Notes: generated by a model from the letters alone, not told the origin. 64,000 nucleotides of DNA from Nematopogon swammerdamellus (GCA_946902875.1 OX336343.1:16477596-16541595), one strand, 5' to 3'. Positions 35,001 to 45,588 are shown, numbered from the stretch's first letter. Numbers and translations: made by a program.

Positions 35001-35320
35001 TTATGCAATTAAGGAAGGTACCTAACTCATCCGGCAACAGTGCTTACGAATTAATGTTTGGAAGAAATATAAGAACAAGAATCGACTTGATGAAAGCTGG
35101 TAGAATAAAAGATCAAGATAAAATATATGAAGACACCGGAGTGAGAAAATTTGATGTGGGGGAGAGGGTACAAGTCAGAAATTATTCAACTACAAAGAAC
35201 CAAAAATGGATATTCGGTACAGTTAAACAGAGACTAGGTGTACTACATTACGAAGTAGAGACCGATGATGGTTTCATACACCGACGGCACATCGATCAGG
35301 TCCTGAGATGTAAGATCTAG
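32012..35320 (+). CDS. pol: Gag C-terminus and Pol polyprotein (zinc knuckles, protease, RT, RNase H, integrase)
   Basis: This intact 1102-residue ORF provides the copying and insertion enzymes. Two CX2CX4HX4C knuckles lie at residues 80-93 and 100-113 (the nucleocapsid end of Gag). The aspartic protease motif FDTGA is at 174-178. The reverse transcriptase has LDLTQAY (D395) and FLDD (455-458); FLDD in place of YVDD/YLDD is a tolerated variant. RNase H has TDAS (D604), E646, D671 and D719. Integrase has an HHCC finger (H816, H819 or nearby, C849, C852) and a D879-D933-E969 triad with 35 residues between the last two. A chromatin-binding-style C-terminus ends at TAG 35318-35320, overlapping the polypurine tract. 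All catalytic residues checked are present. Expression depends on the broken upstream gag or on the ATG at 32012. Confidence 0.95.
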   Translation: MKILQQNQNLSYKEVVQLAVNTELSKKESKMTKEGNVLQIHKRSQRDSTNSNQEKDRREVPSTSNTSMNAKIKTLPDGQCYRCGGKYHKANKCRFQDTICDYCHKKGHLTRVCIQRLNHDGRQNYLTNKTNDPTLEVELTQQDTDSEINLIQSRVSDKFIVAVNIEGKVLKMEFDTGAALSTVSYNDYMELNLQKKIYKATIDLRTYTGERITVHGAVYVKYTINEHIYYGKLYIIKGNVTPIFGREWIRETKMNLHEIKILQTESTMKITDILEEYGDIFESNMGEIPNYKGHIELKEGTKPIYHKPRRIPYALLNKVENELLRLENLNIITKVDNSEWGTPIVPVLKPNGDVRICADYKVTLNQNIRDVNHPIPRIEDIFVKMNGGKYFCTLDLTQAYLHMKMDEESANLQTISTHKGLYKVNRLMFGVKTAPGLWQNFMDQILGNMEGVQCFLDDIIIQGSTLEITKQRLRKVLETIRHHNLRLNKGKCKFFEKYIQYLGHSIDEHGLHKNEEKTKAIICAKRPQNQKELRTFLGLANYYNKFIPNLATILHPLNKLLQKNEKYVWTHNCELSFIKVKEELSSERTLAHFNPTLPLLLATDASPVGLGAVISHKFEDGTERPVAYASRTLTTSEQKYSQIDKEATGIFWALKKFYPYCYGRKFTLITDHKPLVSIFKPDRNLPMMTATRMFHYAHFLSGFDYNIVFRKTGDHANADFLSRFPVERTKEDYKDQSEMFQLHQIETMPVTMETIYIETDKDITLKQILQKLEKGESLKDQGYEDNEFSLQDGCIFRGVRICIPPTLQKDILQELHVGHLGMTKMKALARSYCYWKNIDKDIEEMVKTCKECCMKRNEPSKVHHPWQLPEEPWQRVHIDFAGPIGGYYYLIVVDAYSKWIEVIPTKNTTSEWCIRQLRPLFTTFGLPITVVSDNGPQFTASLFNNFLRSNGIIHKTSAPYHPATNGLAERFVQTIKQALKSSVYEKVDQNLRISRILMQLRKVPNSSGNSAYELMFGRNIRTRIDLMKAGRIKDQDKIYEDTGVRKFDVGERVQVRNYSTTKNQKWIFGTVKQRLGVLHYEVETDDGFIHRRHIDQVLRCKI

Positions 35321-35328
35321 AGGGAGGA
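35319..35328 (+). other. Polypurine tract
   Basis: AGAGGGAGGA lies immediately upstream of the 3' LTR and is the expected plus-strand primer of reverse transcription. It overlaps the pol stop codon. Confidence 0.85.
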
Positions 35329-35329
35329 C

Positions 35330-35463
35330 TGTGGTAGCCATTAGAGAAAAAGTATAATGACACTTGTCAATGATGACTTTTCAGCATTACATTTATTTAT
35401 TGTCTAAAATGGAAATATAATATTATCACTATATATTCGTATGATTAATTCAAAAACATAACA
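35330..35463 (+). repeat. 3' LTR
   Basis: This is the second copy of the 134 bp LTR, followed directly by the target duplication GAACC. Confidence 0.95.
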
Positions 35464-35939
35464 GAACCGGATTGTAAAAACTAAACAGGACAAATTCAAG
35501 CGTAGTGTACTACCATACGAATGATGAATAAATAATAAGAGAGCCTTTTGCGACAATTTGGCACAGCTCACAGCATCTTCCCATCAGCACATCTATGTCT
35601 TGTCAAGGCAATGACAATGAAATTTTATCACCGATACATTTCTCCTCTATCTCTCCGCGGAGCAGGTAGGCCCGCGCCTAGGTTATGTATGTATGCCACA
35701 TTCAATCTATGCTTATATTCTGTAGATACAATTAGATGAATGTTAAGTAGGTAGGTACCTAAATTTTCCGTGTGTTATGTATGATTTATGAATTATGATT
35801 ATGAAGTTGTGAATGTTCAAATTTGTTTTATTATTTGTAACACGAGCTGCACGTTACCTATGCGCCGCAACGCAAACCAGTCAACACCTTTGAAAATGCC
35901 GTACCTACGTACCAAACCTGAAATTAATTGCTGGCTTAA

Positions 35940-36403
35940 TTTTTTTTTTTTATGTAATCCGGTATGGGTGGCTGAGTCGGAGGGGCCAAAGCGCATGCTC
36001 CGACCAGCCAATATCACCTCCGAGAAGGTAGGTGCCATACCGGAGACTTGCCTGGATTTCTGGCTATACTGGACAGTGGACTATAGGAGAACACAACCGA
36101 GGCTGCTATGCGGCCATCTTACATCCATTACCGACTTCACTTTTCTTTGGTCCAGTACCGTGGTAACAACCCAATTGGCTATTTAAAATTTAAGCCCACC
36201 CCCAAGGGGCAAGGGAAGCTAGTTATACAGCGGTTGCGATTCGGAACCGCTGTAAAACCGTTGTTCCGGTTCGGAACTTCCGAAGGTTACTGAAGTAGGA
36301 GGTGTAGGTAGGTATCAGAAAAAATAATTTGTGCACCTCGGCCGGATTCGAACCTCGAGATCAAGAGGCCGCGCCGACCATCCGCTAAATTTGCCGGATT
36401 ATT
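35940..36403 (-). mobile_element. Second SINE family (copy 2), variant head
   Basis: It shares TATGTAATCCGGTATGGGTG, ACCAGCCAATATCACCTCCG and AGAAGGTAGGTGCCATACCG with copy 1. The B box complement is GGATTCGAACC, but the A-box half differs (GCCGACCATCCGCTAAATTT). There is an internal repeat GCGGTT.CGATTCGGAACC. Confidence 0.75.
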
Positions 36404-36435
36404 GCTGCATGCTGTTTCAGCCAGTAGTCCTCATA

Positions 36436-36866
36436 TACAACGTGTCCCAAAACTCAACGTCAAGCTGGAACCGGAGTAGGCCAGTTTATGACTACCCAGG
36501 GAAAAATAAGAAAAAAAAAATCGGAGTCATTTGTTTTTTATGATGTGAGCATTTTTTTTCAAAACGTTGAAATTTCGCGTACACCATTTTTAGGTACTAC
36601 GACCACAAATTTGCAAATATAATTTTATTGTTAAATTGTTTTTATTGGTAGCCTAAATAACCCTGCTATTGATTAGTATCCCAAATAAAACCAGAATGCC
36701 TTTAGTTTTACAAAAAAACATATCCAGTTAAATTTTTTTCTAAAAAAATAAATGACTCAGATTTATTTTCTTATTTTTTCCTGGGTAGTCATAAACTGGC
36801 CTACTCCCATTGACTTATATATATCACTGCCTACTCCCTGGTTTTCGCTTGACGTTGAGTTTTGGG
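36436..36866. mobile_element. MITE with long inverted arms
   Basis: The left arm reads TACAACGTGTCCCAAAACTC, then AACGTCAAGC and GGCCAGTTTATGACTACCCA. The right arm repeats these in reverse (TGGGTAGTCATAAACTGGCC, GCTTGACGTTGAGTTTTGGG) with about 30 bp extra, including a second GGAGTAGGC. It shares its tip with the 2187 fold-back element. Confidence 0.8.
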
Positions 36867-37164
36867 AAAAGGATGGTACGGCCACAGAAGAGAGATATAG
36901 GTACGGCCGTATTTGCTCGGCTTGGCGGGGGCACTGCCGTGACGCCAGATTATTGGTGCCTTTATTTTCAAAGAGATCGTTGTTTATTTTAATAAAAATT
37001 GTGACTGAAAGACATCGAAAGAGCTGGAAAACACTCTTTGTTGTTTTTATGTTGTTTTGTTTGTGGTTTCGCTAATTAATGAGTTTATTATTAACAATTT
37101 TGATCAAAGATATTTACCTAAATATATTTTAATAGGTTATAGAGTAGGATTTCGAGCGTCAGTA

Positions 37165-37345
37165 GCGCCATCTAGCGTTGAATAGCAAAAACAAGCATTA
37201 AAATAAGTTAGCTTTTAACTTGTAATTTGAGAACAGCGCCATCTATGAGTTAGTGGCAAAATGTCTAACTGTTCTATCTTACCATTTCTACTATGTCTAC
37301 TTGTCCGTAAATAATTTTATTCATTTGACAATAGATGGCGCTTCA
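37165..37345. promoter_or_regulatory. Three GCGCCATCTA sites in 180 bp
   Basis: GCGCCATCTAGCG (37167), GCGCCATCTATGAG (37241) and ATAGATGGCGC (37332, reverse). The motif resembles the core of CTCF-type sites, but it is also part of dispersed repeats in this window (3372, 45500). Confidence 0.35.
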
Positions 37346-37493
37346 ACAAAAAGTATCAATTCTGTAAAAATCGGAATTGAGCTGTTTTGTGTCTAAATTT
37401 GTTATTCCTATTTCGGATTCAAATAAGGAAAATTAGATAAAACTATTTTTTGAATTACTAAAAATATTGACCCACATTGTATATATATATTGT

Positions 37494-37812
37494 ACTGTGT
37501 GGATCCTCACTGCATCTCTCCCCATCCATGTCGTACAAGGCGACTAAGGGATAAGGACAAGATGCCGTGCTAAAGGGCGACAGGCTCGCCACCTCTCACC
37601 TTGGCACGGTACTTCCACCGACTCATGCAGCAGGTGGGTCTTCGTGCCTTACTTGCTGCTTGATCGATTTAATCTTGTTCGAATACTTTGCGAAATGTGG
37701 TGGTCGGTGTTGTGCTGTAATTGACCAGAGTACTTGCAGCACAACACCGATTACTCTGCTAACCCACATTATCGGGATTCAGCGTGTGTGATATGTATGT
37801 ATGTATGTATGT
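37494..37812 (+). repeat. LINE-like 3' repeat (copy 6)
   Basis: It runs from TGTGTGGATCCTCACTGCAT to GTATGTATGTATGTATG and shares the full core with 6908-7268. Confidence 0.75.
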
Positions 37813-40281
37813 TGTATCCCGAGAATCTGGTTAAGCATATCAGAAAATAAATATATTTACCCGTTCACCCAAATAGGCTAACATTTTCAAGGACCATTTA
37901 TGATTCGGCTTCAGTCGCTTGGAATATTTGAATTTGACAAGCATTTTGACTCCTCGGTTTTTCATAGTGTTCCACGTGGTTCCACGAAGATAATCAAGTT
38001 CAGTTACATAATATAGTCAACAATTAATTATAATAGAGCTTCTATGTAGGTACCTATATACCAAGACCGCCCACTTTCTCAGTGTTGTAAAGTATATTTT
38101 CATTTAATTTTACTGTGTGTATTTAATCTCGACCAGGCCACGAAATACATTATGTGATTCACCATAATCTATTTTACATAAAGTAAAATTTCACTGAAAG
38201 ATTTAAAAAAGAGCGAAAGCTATTTTACCTTAGGTATTAATAAAAAAAAAATTATTCTTTTACAAATATATTTTTAAAATGGAATTTAGAAAATAAGGAT
38301 CCACTCGTACATATAACATTATTCCTGTATTTATCACATGACAAAATACGACAGCGTTATTCTCCTTAACTACGATGGTTCACTTTGTGAGTTATTTATG
38401 TAGCAAAGATTGTAGTTTTTGTTCTGTGACGACTTATAAAAGTCGAAATGTACGATTTGTGTTTTTAATTTAATGTGTACAAAAAACCAAAGTAGTTTAT
38501 AGTAGATATTCTACAGAATCCTCTAACTCGAATTCAACTATATTTTTTTATATTCTCGCCATGGCCACAAACCGTTTATATTTTAGGAAAAGTGCGGAAT
38601 GATGTATATTGAAGGGTTGAGCTATTTCCTCATTGAAAATTAAAATAAATGAATAATATAATATATAAATAATAAAATTAAATACAGAACCTTAAAAAGA
38701 AACAAGTTTATAAAATATTCACATATATGTATTTTTAATTTCTCCGTAAAACAAACATTTTAAATTCTCCTTGCACTTGTCGCGTGTGCCTACACTACAA
38801 GGTACAACTCCTGTCTCCTACAGGGCACAAGTTACAACAGAGACGGGACGGTTCGCTGTTATTTCCCGTTCAATCTTTTACATGTATATTTACAAAACAT
38901 TTGCTGGATAACACCGTGAAACGTATACTTTCAATATTATTAAGCGAGAATTACAACATTTAAAAAATGCATATTTTTCAGAACAATTCAGTAAAATGTT
39001 TAGGGTAGGTACAGGTAGAGTGTACTAAAAAACGTTCGAAATATTCGATGTATATTCAGACTTCGTTGAACAAATTTTAATGTCATGAAAAATAGAAAAG
39101 AAACTAAAAACAAAAATGTTACTCTCTATTAAGTAAACAAAGCCGATATTAAATGGTTTACTTAAGTTTACTTAAAATTAAACCTTAATTAAGTACAATG
39201 GGCACGTAAGAAGAACTGGAAATCAAAACACTTAAAATTACAAAAAAGCAATCAGTTTGCGAATTATTTACAAAATAAACTGATGGAGAGACATTATCTT
39301 ACATCACAGCAGCATTTGACAAAACTTTGAAATTTGATGAACGTTGAGAAATAAAAACAAATAATTTGTAACATTAATGTTATTTACCTACTAAACTATC
39401 TTTGGCATTCAGATCTCTAGCGTTAGCAGTTAGCAGTGGTCAATAATAAATTAAACTATGCACTAGCTTTACCTACAACAGGTTGTAGAAAATTATATTT
39501 AAAATACTAATGTATTAAAATTACGAGAAAGTGAATTGAGTTGTGAGCGTACACGTTTTGTAATCATTATGTCTTTTTCTGTGATGATTCAAAATAATGA
39601 TTTTCGATGAACCAATGAAACTAATTTCTAAATACGACTTAAAAATAACGTCTTTAAATTACAACAATACCTATTTTTCCTGTCATGTAAGCCAAGGAAA
39701 TGCTTCTTACAACCTTAACTTATCTTCACAACACATATTCAAGTTTTTTCATAAGAAAACAACTTAATGAGTTTGGCAAAAAACATGAGATTTTACTAAA
39801 TAACACGGCAACCTTATTAACATTAACAAATTACTAATAATGAAATTACAATACAATACGATAATATAATTGACAGATATAGTCTTCGCATTACCTGATA
39901 CAAGAATATTGTACATCTCACAAGAACAACCAACATCTAGACATTCTTCAAACATCCAAAATTTCACGCCATTTATATACGCACTTATAATAATTACATT
40001 ATTTACAACACAACAATCAATCACACCGACACTGGAATGAAATAAAATTGTCCAACGCGGACACAAGGTGTCATGGCTTGTTGATGACATTGCAATCTTA
40101 AATTCGTTCAAAAGAAGTTCGAATTCGTTCAACGAAAGAGGACAGGTACTTTTCCAGGTTTCCAATACAGAGAAATCCCGGTAGCAAAACAGTTGTGTCT
40201 TTTGGTTTTTAGGTTTTGATAGTAGTACGTCTTAGAAAAAAAAAATTTGGGGGATGATACGTAACGAGAGTCCAAAGTGTC
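37813..40281. other. AT-rich region downstream of the ETS gene
   Basis: Unique-looking AT-rich DNA. It could contain an extended 3' UTR of the ETS gene. No other gene is supported; the 133-residue minus ORF (39764-40165) lacks a recognisable domain. Confidence 0.45.
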
Positions 40282-40287
40282 TTTATT
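40282..40287 (-). terminator. Candidate poly(A) signal of the ETS gene
   Basis: AATAAA on the minus strand lies about 170 nt past the ETS stop codon and is the first canonical hexamer downstream. A longer 3' UTR extending into 38-40 kb is possible. Confidence 0.4.
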
Positions 40288-40455
40288 AGCAGTAGTAGCC
40301 ACTGATCACAGGCCTTCTCCACGTCTGGTCAAATTAAGCTTCCGATAACAATATCAACAATTTTCGATTTGTAGAGTTCTACACCAAATTCAACTAGAAC
40401 CCGTGGGCCTCCCGGCCTCAGTCTGTTCATAATCACTGGCTTCGTTCATAACGAA

Positions 40456-40678
40456 TCACATTTCGTGTCCATTCCGTAACTTCTCGAAGTTGGGGTCGTC
40501 GGTGAAGTGTGCTGGGCCCTTGGGGCCGAACTGGTACACCAGGCGAGCTGTGGGCACAGACACCAGGACTCCACCTCGGTAGTGGTACCGCATGGCTCTG
40601 CTGAACTTTTCGAAAGACATTTTGTCGTTCTGCTTCTTGCGTCCCCAAAGCTTGGCCACTTCGTCCGGTTTCACGAAT
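40456..40678 (-). CDS. ETS-family transcription factor, coding exon 2 (rest of ETS domain and C-terminus)
   Basis: This exon completes the ETS domain begun 15.7 kb away. The acceptor is a pyrimidine tract (TTCTCTCTCTTTCCAG) ending at 40679. The first base, A, completes an AG/A arginine codon, giving a smooth GQF-R-FVKPDEVAKLWG reading. Residues 330-332 (LWG) and 345-354 (FSRAMRYHYR) are the winged-helix core and recognition helix; the two invariant DNA-contacting arginines of the ETS family are present. The usual RYYY is RYHY here. The domain ends near RLVYQFGPKG, and about 20 further residues follow to the TGA at 40458-40456. Exon 1 plus exon 2 is 1182 nt, exactly 394 codons including stop. 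Confidence 0.93.
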
Positions 40679-41559
40679 CTGGAAAGAGAGAGAAACTACT
40701 TTCAATAATTGCTCAATTGGGACAGTATATTAAGTAGGAATTTGGAAATAGCAATTCGAAAATATTTCTAATACAGTTATTTGTAACAAATATTGTGATA
40801 GATAGAGCCCACGGATCCGCGGGTAGAGCTATAAGAAGAATACGTAGAGAAACATATTCAGAAATGATTCTGCTAATTTACATAGTCAACACGTAGTACA
40901 GGATTATATAGACCTTGAAACAAATGGCAAAACTGACCAACAAACAAATATGTAAACGAAGACAGGTGGCATGTGTTGATCGGGAGATATTTTTATTTTA
41001 TTTGCAAGACTTGGCTGCTATACAGCTGCGGTGGCGACGACGCTGCGAGGCGGTGGCGGTGGTGTGGTGGCGCGGGCGGTGGGGCCGGTCAAGAAGTGGC
41101 TCCAGTCAAGGATATCTTGTATGCAGGCCGGTTATTATACTCGAGCACGCTAAATGTGATGACTCGAGCGAGCTGTGTAAACGATAATAGGTATCTCTAC
41201 ATAGAGTCGCGAAAAGATCTAGTGAATTGGACGTTGCTTTACAATCTAAGGCAAATTGAAGATAATGACTAACGATACACGATTCCATAATACGTAGTTA
41301 CATTGTTTAGATGAGTAGCCAACATTTTAATGATCACGATAACAAAATTGTTTGGAATCTATATTTCTAAGCCATAGCTAACATTACATTTGTATATTAC
41401 ATTACAAACCAGATTGCGTTTCATCTTACGAATACATTGCTAATTACTAGTCAACGTGTGAACTTTTTTAATAACAAGCACCGCGGATGTGCCACAACAT
41501 TTTTAACCCCCTACGCAAAAGGAGGGGTGTTATTACAACTACTTAACATCATACTTTTG

Positions 41560-41944
41560 TCTGCCTCGATAGCTCAGTGGTGCAGACAGCCGAACGTTGC
41601 TATTGATTGTAAAGCAAGGCTGGGCGCGGTTAGTACTTGGATGGGTGACCGCTCGACCGTTGGGAGGCTGACCGTGGTTCGAATTCCACGTAAAACTGTA
41701 GGTTCCTTCCCTTCCTACCTTACTCGGTGGTAGGGTTTAACCCGCCCGGGTTGATACCACCGCACTGAATAAAACGTCGGTCGAAATGGCTATGTAAATA
41801 GTTGTGTTTTCCGTCCAGTTCAGTGTAGCCGGCACGATCGAAGGGAAGCAGACATGGCACCTAGTTCACTCGGTGTTATGGGCTATCATCACGGATGTTG
41901 TAGGGGATGTAGTCAACGGTGTCAGTTTCCATAAAAAAAAAAAA
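41560..41944 (+). mobile_element. SINE with chimeric tRNA/5S rRNA head (copy A)
   Basis: The head reads CTGCCTCGATAGCTCAGTGG with a consensus A box (TAGCTCAGTGG, 41570-41580). Next comes a 5S rRNA-like block, AAGCAAGGCTGGGCGCGGTT plus AGTACTTGGATGGGTGACCG (41612-41651). Then a B-box-like GGTTCGAATTCC (41676-41687). The body has CCCGCCCGGGTTGATACCAC and GTGTAGCCGGCACGATCGAA. It ends CCATAAAAAAAAA. The block matches the internal promoter of 5S rRNA genes. It lies in the ETS intron, antisense to the gene. Confidence 0.85.
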
Positions 41945-42720
41945 GAGTAGTCATGGCTGCCATGACATTGACAATCAAACCAACGCAACAGCGGCACGGT
42001 CGGCTCGCATAGCATGCTGTACTTGCTGCTTCTATTATTATAATAATCAATAATAATTATACGAGCGGTGAGAAAATCTCGGTCGGTGGGTTAATTACGT
42101 CAGAGGTGAAAAAAAAAAAAAATTATATCGTTTGTTTGACGTCAGTAGTGCTTCTTTTAGTCATGGGCGTACGTATGTATAGTCAGGCTGATGACTAAAT
42201 TATGCATCAGCATTACTAAATAACGGTAGTCAGTCTGGTTGATCGTGAACGTATTTACACTATTATGTTATTGCTCGTAATAGTTTTGATTTAACCTCCG
42301 TAAAGTCTGGAGAACGTTTTCCCTAAACTATACACGGGAATAATCATAAGTAAAGCTCTCTCTCTAGTTAAGGGCCAAACATGGTATCGAAACCTCCAGC
42401 AAGGTCTAATAAACGGGAGTATACAAGTTGGAGAAGGAGTTGATCATAGGTGTAGCAGCTCAATTCCTAAAGGGTAGTATTTCATTGACATGCATTATTA
42501 TAATTTTATTGTGATTTGTTAAATTATGTTATATTCATAGGCTGTTGATAGTGTGGAGGGATTTGTGCACAAGATTAGGCAAAAGAAATACGACAGAGAT
42601 GTGGAGATGAAAAAAAATATTGAAGTAGCAGTACATAAAGTTACCTAAATTCTCATTCTGATTTCAAAATAACCAGGTAAAGTGTTGAATAGACCTCGCT
42701 ACAACATAATTTGTTGATTG

Positions 42721-43017
42721 TTGACAGTTCGGAACGTATCTCCCGCGACAGTTATCCAAAGGATGAGTCACGAATTGGGATTCACTTGTCGTCTGTCCAC
42801 CGCGGAGGCTACTCCGCTGACCTCACGTGGCGGTCACAGCTTGCGTGACTGCTGCTTAAGGCCTATCTTCAGCATCTAGATGGGCCAAGGTTTAGGCCAG
42901 CAATAACAGACCGCCGGCACGCGCCTCTCGCATATTAAGCGGGACCAAAAGTCCCCGCCTCAAGCATCCGACGATTGTTCTCGGAAGCCAGGTCAGAACA
43001 ATGATCTTGAGAATATT
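42721..43017. other. GC-rich, structured block inside the AT-rich ETS intron
   Basis: It contains CCACCGCGGAGGCTACTCCG, GGCCAAGGTTTAGGCCAGCA, AAGCGGGACCAAAAGTCCCC and ATTGTTCT...AGAACAAT pairs. No ORF is seen. It may be an old repeat or a non-coding element. Confidence 0.45.
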
Positions 43018-44727
43018 AAATAGATGTGCATTTGATTAATGAAGAGAAAATAATGAATTATTGCGTAAATAACGAGACACTCATCAAAATACCATCGTAG
43101 ACAAGCTGGATCAAGAATGGTGTTGCCAAAACAACATTATATCGTTCCTCAGTGACACCAAAGAACTAACCATACACTAGTATATAGTAAGCAAACAAAT
43201 ATATAAATAATAAAAAAATACGACAGATCATAGACGAAGTTCCGAACGAAGACCGAACATCAAGCCGGACAGCTCTGCCAAAAACATTTGTGAAAGAAGA
43301 AATAAAATATTATATTCAGTCGGCGAAGCAGAAGGTGTGGGTCGTTATACTGAACCCATAACCGGTTGTCGGCAATTTTTTTCCTTTTATTATTGGTTTT
43401 GCTTTTATTATGCACGTCGCCAAACAACTTGGCAGGAAAGGTCGTCCGATCGACTTGCGAAATTTTGGGTCGATCTGACCGACCATGTCGCAGGCCCGTC
43501 GGCCGATCTGATGACATCACGACGGATTCACGTGATGATATATATCTGCTATAATGTATCTATTTTTTTTTTAATAATTACGATGACGTTGATGAATGAT
43601 GACGCTATCCACATAATTTCCAAACATACGCAACTCAACATTATGCAGATGTTGCGATTTAGGCATACGAGTAGAATATAGTTGATTGTCCAATATAATC
43701 CTCTAACAATAAAATGTGGAGTGTATTTTCAGAACTACCTGTATTCTACAAAACTAATAACAGCTCATACATAATAGTTTACGCAATTATTTTTCATTAA
43801 AATGCGAATTATTAGCTAACTAAAGTTTAAAAAAATAAAAGACAATATCGTTTTGTAACTTTACAAAGTTTCAAAATATGCTGCCCTCTGTCGTCTAACT
43901 GTTAACGATAAACTTGAAAAATATGAAATTTATTTACATAGAGCTTATTAAATTAGAGCCAGCAACGCTTTGAGGTTGTTTTCGTATTTTTAAAATAGTA
44001 GAAATTTAGAGCTGTGACCAAAATACAAATACTGAGCTACAAAAATACAAAATACAAAGACTATATAGACTATAAGACTATATAAGAGAATATAAGACTA
44101 TATGTTTTGCCTTTGTTCGAACAACGGAAGCCGCGGGCAAATTCAGTAAGTCGCGTATAAAAACATTTGTTGACGTTATTCCTTCATTCATAGTCACAAG
44201 TTGTTTACTATTATCCGTTTTGTCTGTCAAAAAATCACCAGTCTTTATAGATATAATAATTGAAAACAAAAATGTTTACAGCTGCGATTAGATAAGCATT
44301 CATTTGAAGCTACACTTATGTATCGATATGTGTGTGTGTGGATCTGTCCTTCATGTTGGCCATTAACAGACTAGACTTCTCAGAAGCGATCCCTATAGCT
44401 GCACAGATAGCCGGAATGAATCTAATCACTTCATTTGAAGAGTTATCGTGTATGCGGATGATATCAAGAAATATCAATACATTAACAGACATTTTATAAT
44501 ATAATGCGACCGACTTTAGATCGAGTCGAGGTCCTACGAATCGTTCCACGAATACATGTATCCTAGTGAGGCCAGGTCCTCAAATCTAATCTTGTATATT
44601 ATGACTTTATGACTCATCATTAATAATGCTAAAACGTTCTTCGAACGAACCAAAAGATCAATATTTACCAATAAAATATAAAAAGAAAAGAGTACCGACT
44701 AGGTGAATCCCTCGTGAATGGAGAGTA

Positions 44728-44770
44728 TATGAACAGTTTTATCGTTGGTGCAACGATAAAAATGTTCATA
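44728..44770. repeat. 20 bp hairpin with one mismatch in the ETS intron
   Basis: TATGAACAGTTTTATCGTTG, loop GTG, CAACGATAAAAATGTTCATA. The 3 nt loop is too tight for a typical microRNA precursor. Confidence 0.75.
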
Positions 44771-45215
44771 CTGATAACAAAACGTCGTCTCTTCTTTGCC
44801 CTATCGACCATTTTTGGAGCAAATTACTTTTAAATGCAATTGGCATAAGTAAGAATCACATTTCACACAATTTATGCTAGACGAAGCACGTCTCCAGCGT
44901 TATTAGTTTCGTTTTAGTGCCTGAAAGATTTTCCGCCATAAAAACAAAGAAAAGATCGATATCCTATACCAAAAAGCTCGGAGAGCGTGCTTGTTTGGCG
45001 CATCTCTTCAAATAAACCAATAACAGGTTCGCCCTCGCATGACGTCACGCTGCCGTATTGTTTTCATATGCGTTAGGACACTTAGGTGTCCTGTGGTTAG
45101 GACACACAAGCACTCTACAACTTCTTGTGACCGATTGACCAATCTCCACTATGTGCTTTAAATCCATTTATATAATTTTTGTTGTGTATCTTTATTTATC
45201 TCCTTTTGAAATGGG

Positions 45216-45588
45216 TTTTTACGGTTACGTATCCATACGGAAGCCTATTACTAAGCCTACGCCGCCGTCTCTCTGTCTGTCCGTCTGTCCGTTCGTTCGT
45301 CCGTCAGCCCTAAGGCTGTATCTTTTGAAGCGGTTGAAATTTTAACAGAATATGTGTACCTATGTAATATTATGGCGGATATGCCAACAAATAACAAAAA
45401 AAGGAAAAAGTAAAAAAATACCAATGGGGACCCTCCCCATACAAGAAACGTGCTAAGATAGATAAGTACATATTCACGCTACTAAATAATAGATGGCGCT
45501 ACAGGTGGTTATGGATTTTTGTCAGGTATGGTATAGCGGATCTACGGAACCCTCCGTGCGCGAGTAAAACTCGCAATTGACAGACGTT
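45216..45588 (+). repeat. Dispersed repeat with TCCGT/CTGTC-rich left end (copy 1)
   Basis: CTGTCTGTCCGTCTGTCCGT, then GGCGGATATGCCAACAAATA, ATAGATGGCGCTACAGG and GGAACCCTCCGTGCGCGAGT. Copies at 3169 and 59028 share the same order of phrases. Confidence 0.65.

Larger units (their letters stand above)
31094..35463 (+). mobile_element. Ty3/gypsy-type (Mag-like) LTR retrotransposon, near-complete and young
   Basis: The element is 4,370 bp, bounded by two direct 134 bp LTRs that I read as identical (TGTGGTAG...AACATAACA, TG...CA ends). It is flanked by a 5 bp target duplication, GAACC, at 31089-31093 and 35464-35468. The order is gag, two zinc knuckles, protease, reverse transcriptase, RNase H, integrase. 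A polypurine tract precedes the 3' LTR. There is no envelope-like ORF. Short LTRs, a CCHC-protease-RT-RH-IN order and the integrase style fit the Mag/K02A2.6-like branch of Metaviridae-type retrotransposons. The insertion interrupts a LINE 3'-end-like sequence (TTTCTTGCCGGCTCTTCT at 31058-31075). Confidence 0.95.

Noticed and set aside
31094..35463. Endogenous retrovirus with envelope
   Set aside because: Only 9 bp lie between the pol stop and the 3' LTR, so there is no room for an env gene; it is an LTR retrotransposon.
36752..37075. 107-residue ORF
   Set aside because: It begins inside the right arm of a MITE and runs into AT-rich spacer; no domain is seen.
40915..41288. Small ORFs near the ETS exon 2
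   Set aside because: They lie in the intron across a GGCGGTGG-rich patch, lack recognisable domains and overlap each other in different frames.
41608..41655. 5S rRNA gene
   Set aside because: Only the internal promoter part is present, between tRNA-like boxes and followed by a SINE body and poly(A); it recurs in several SINE copies.
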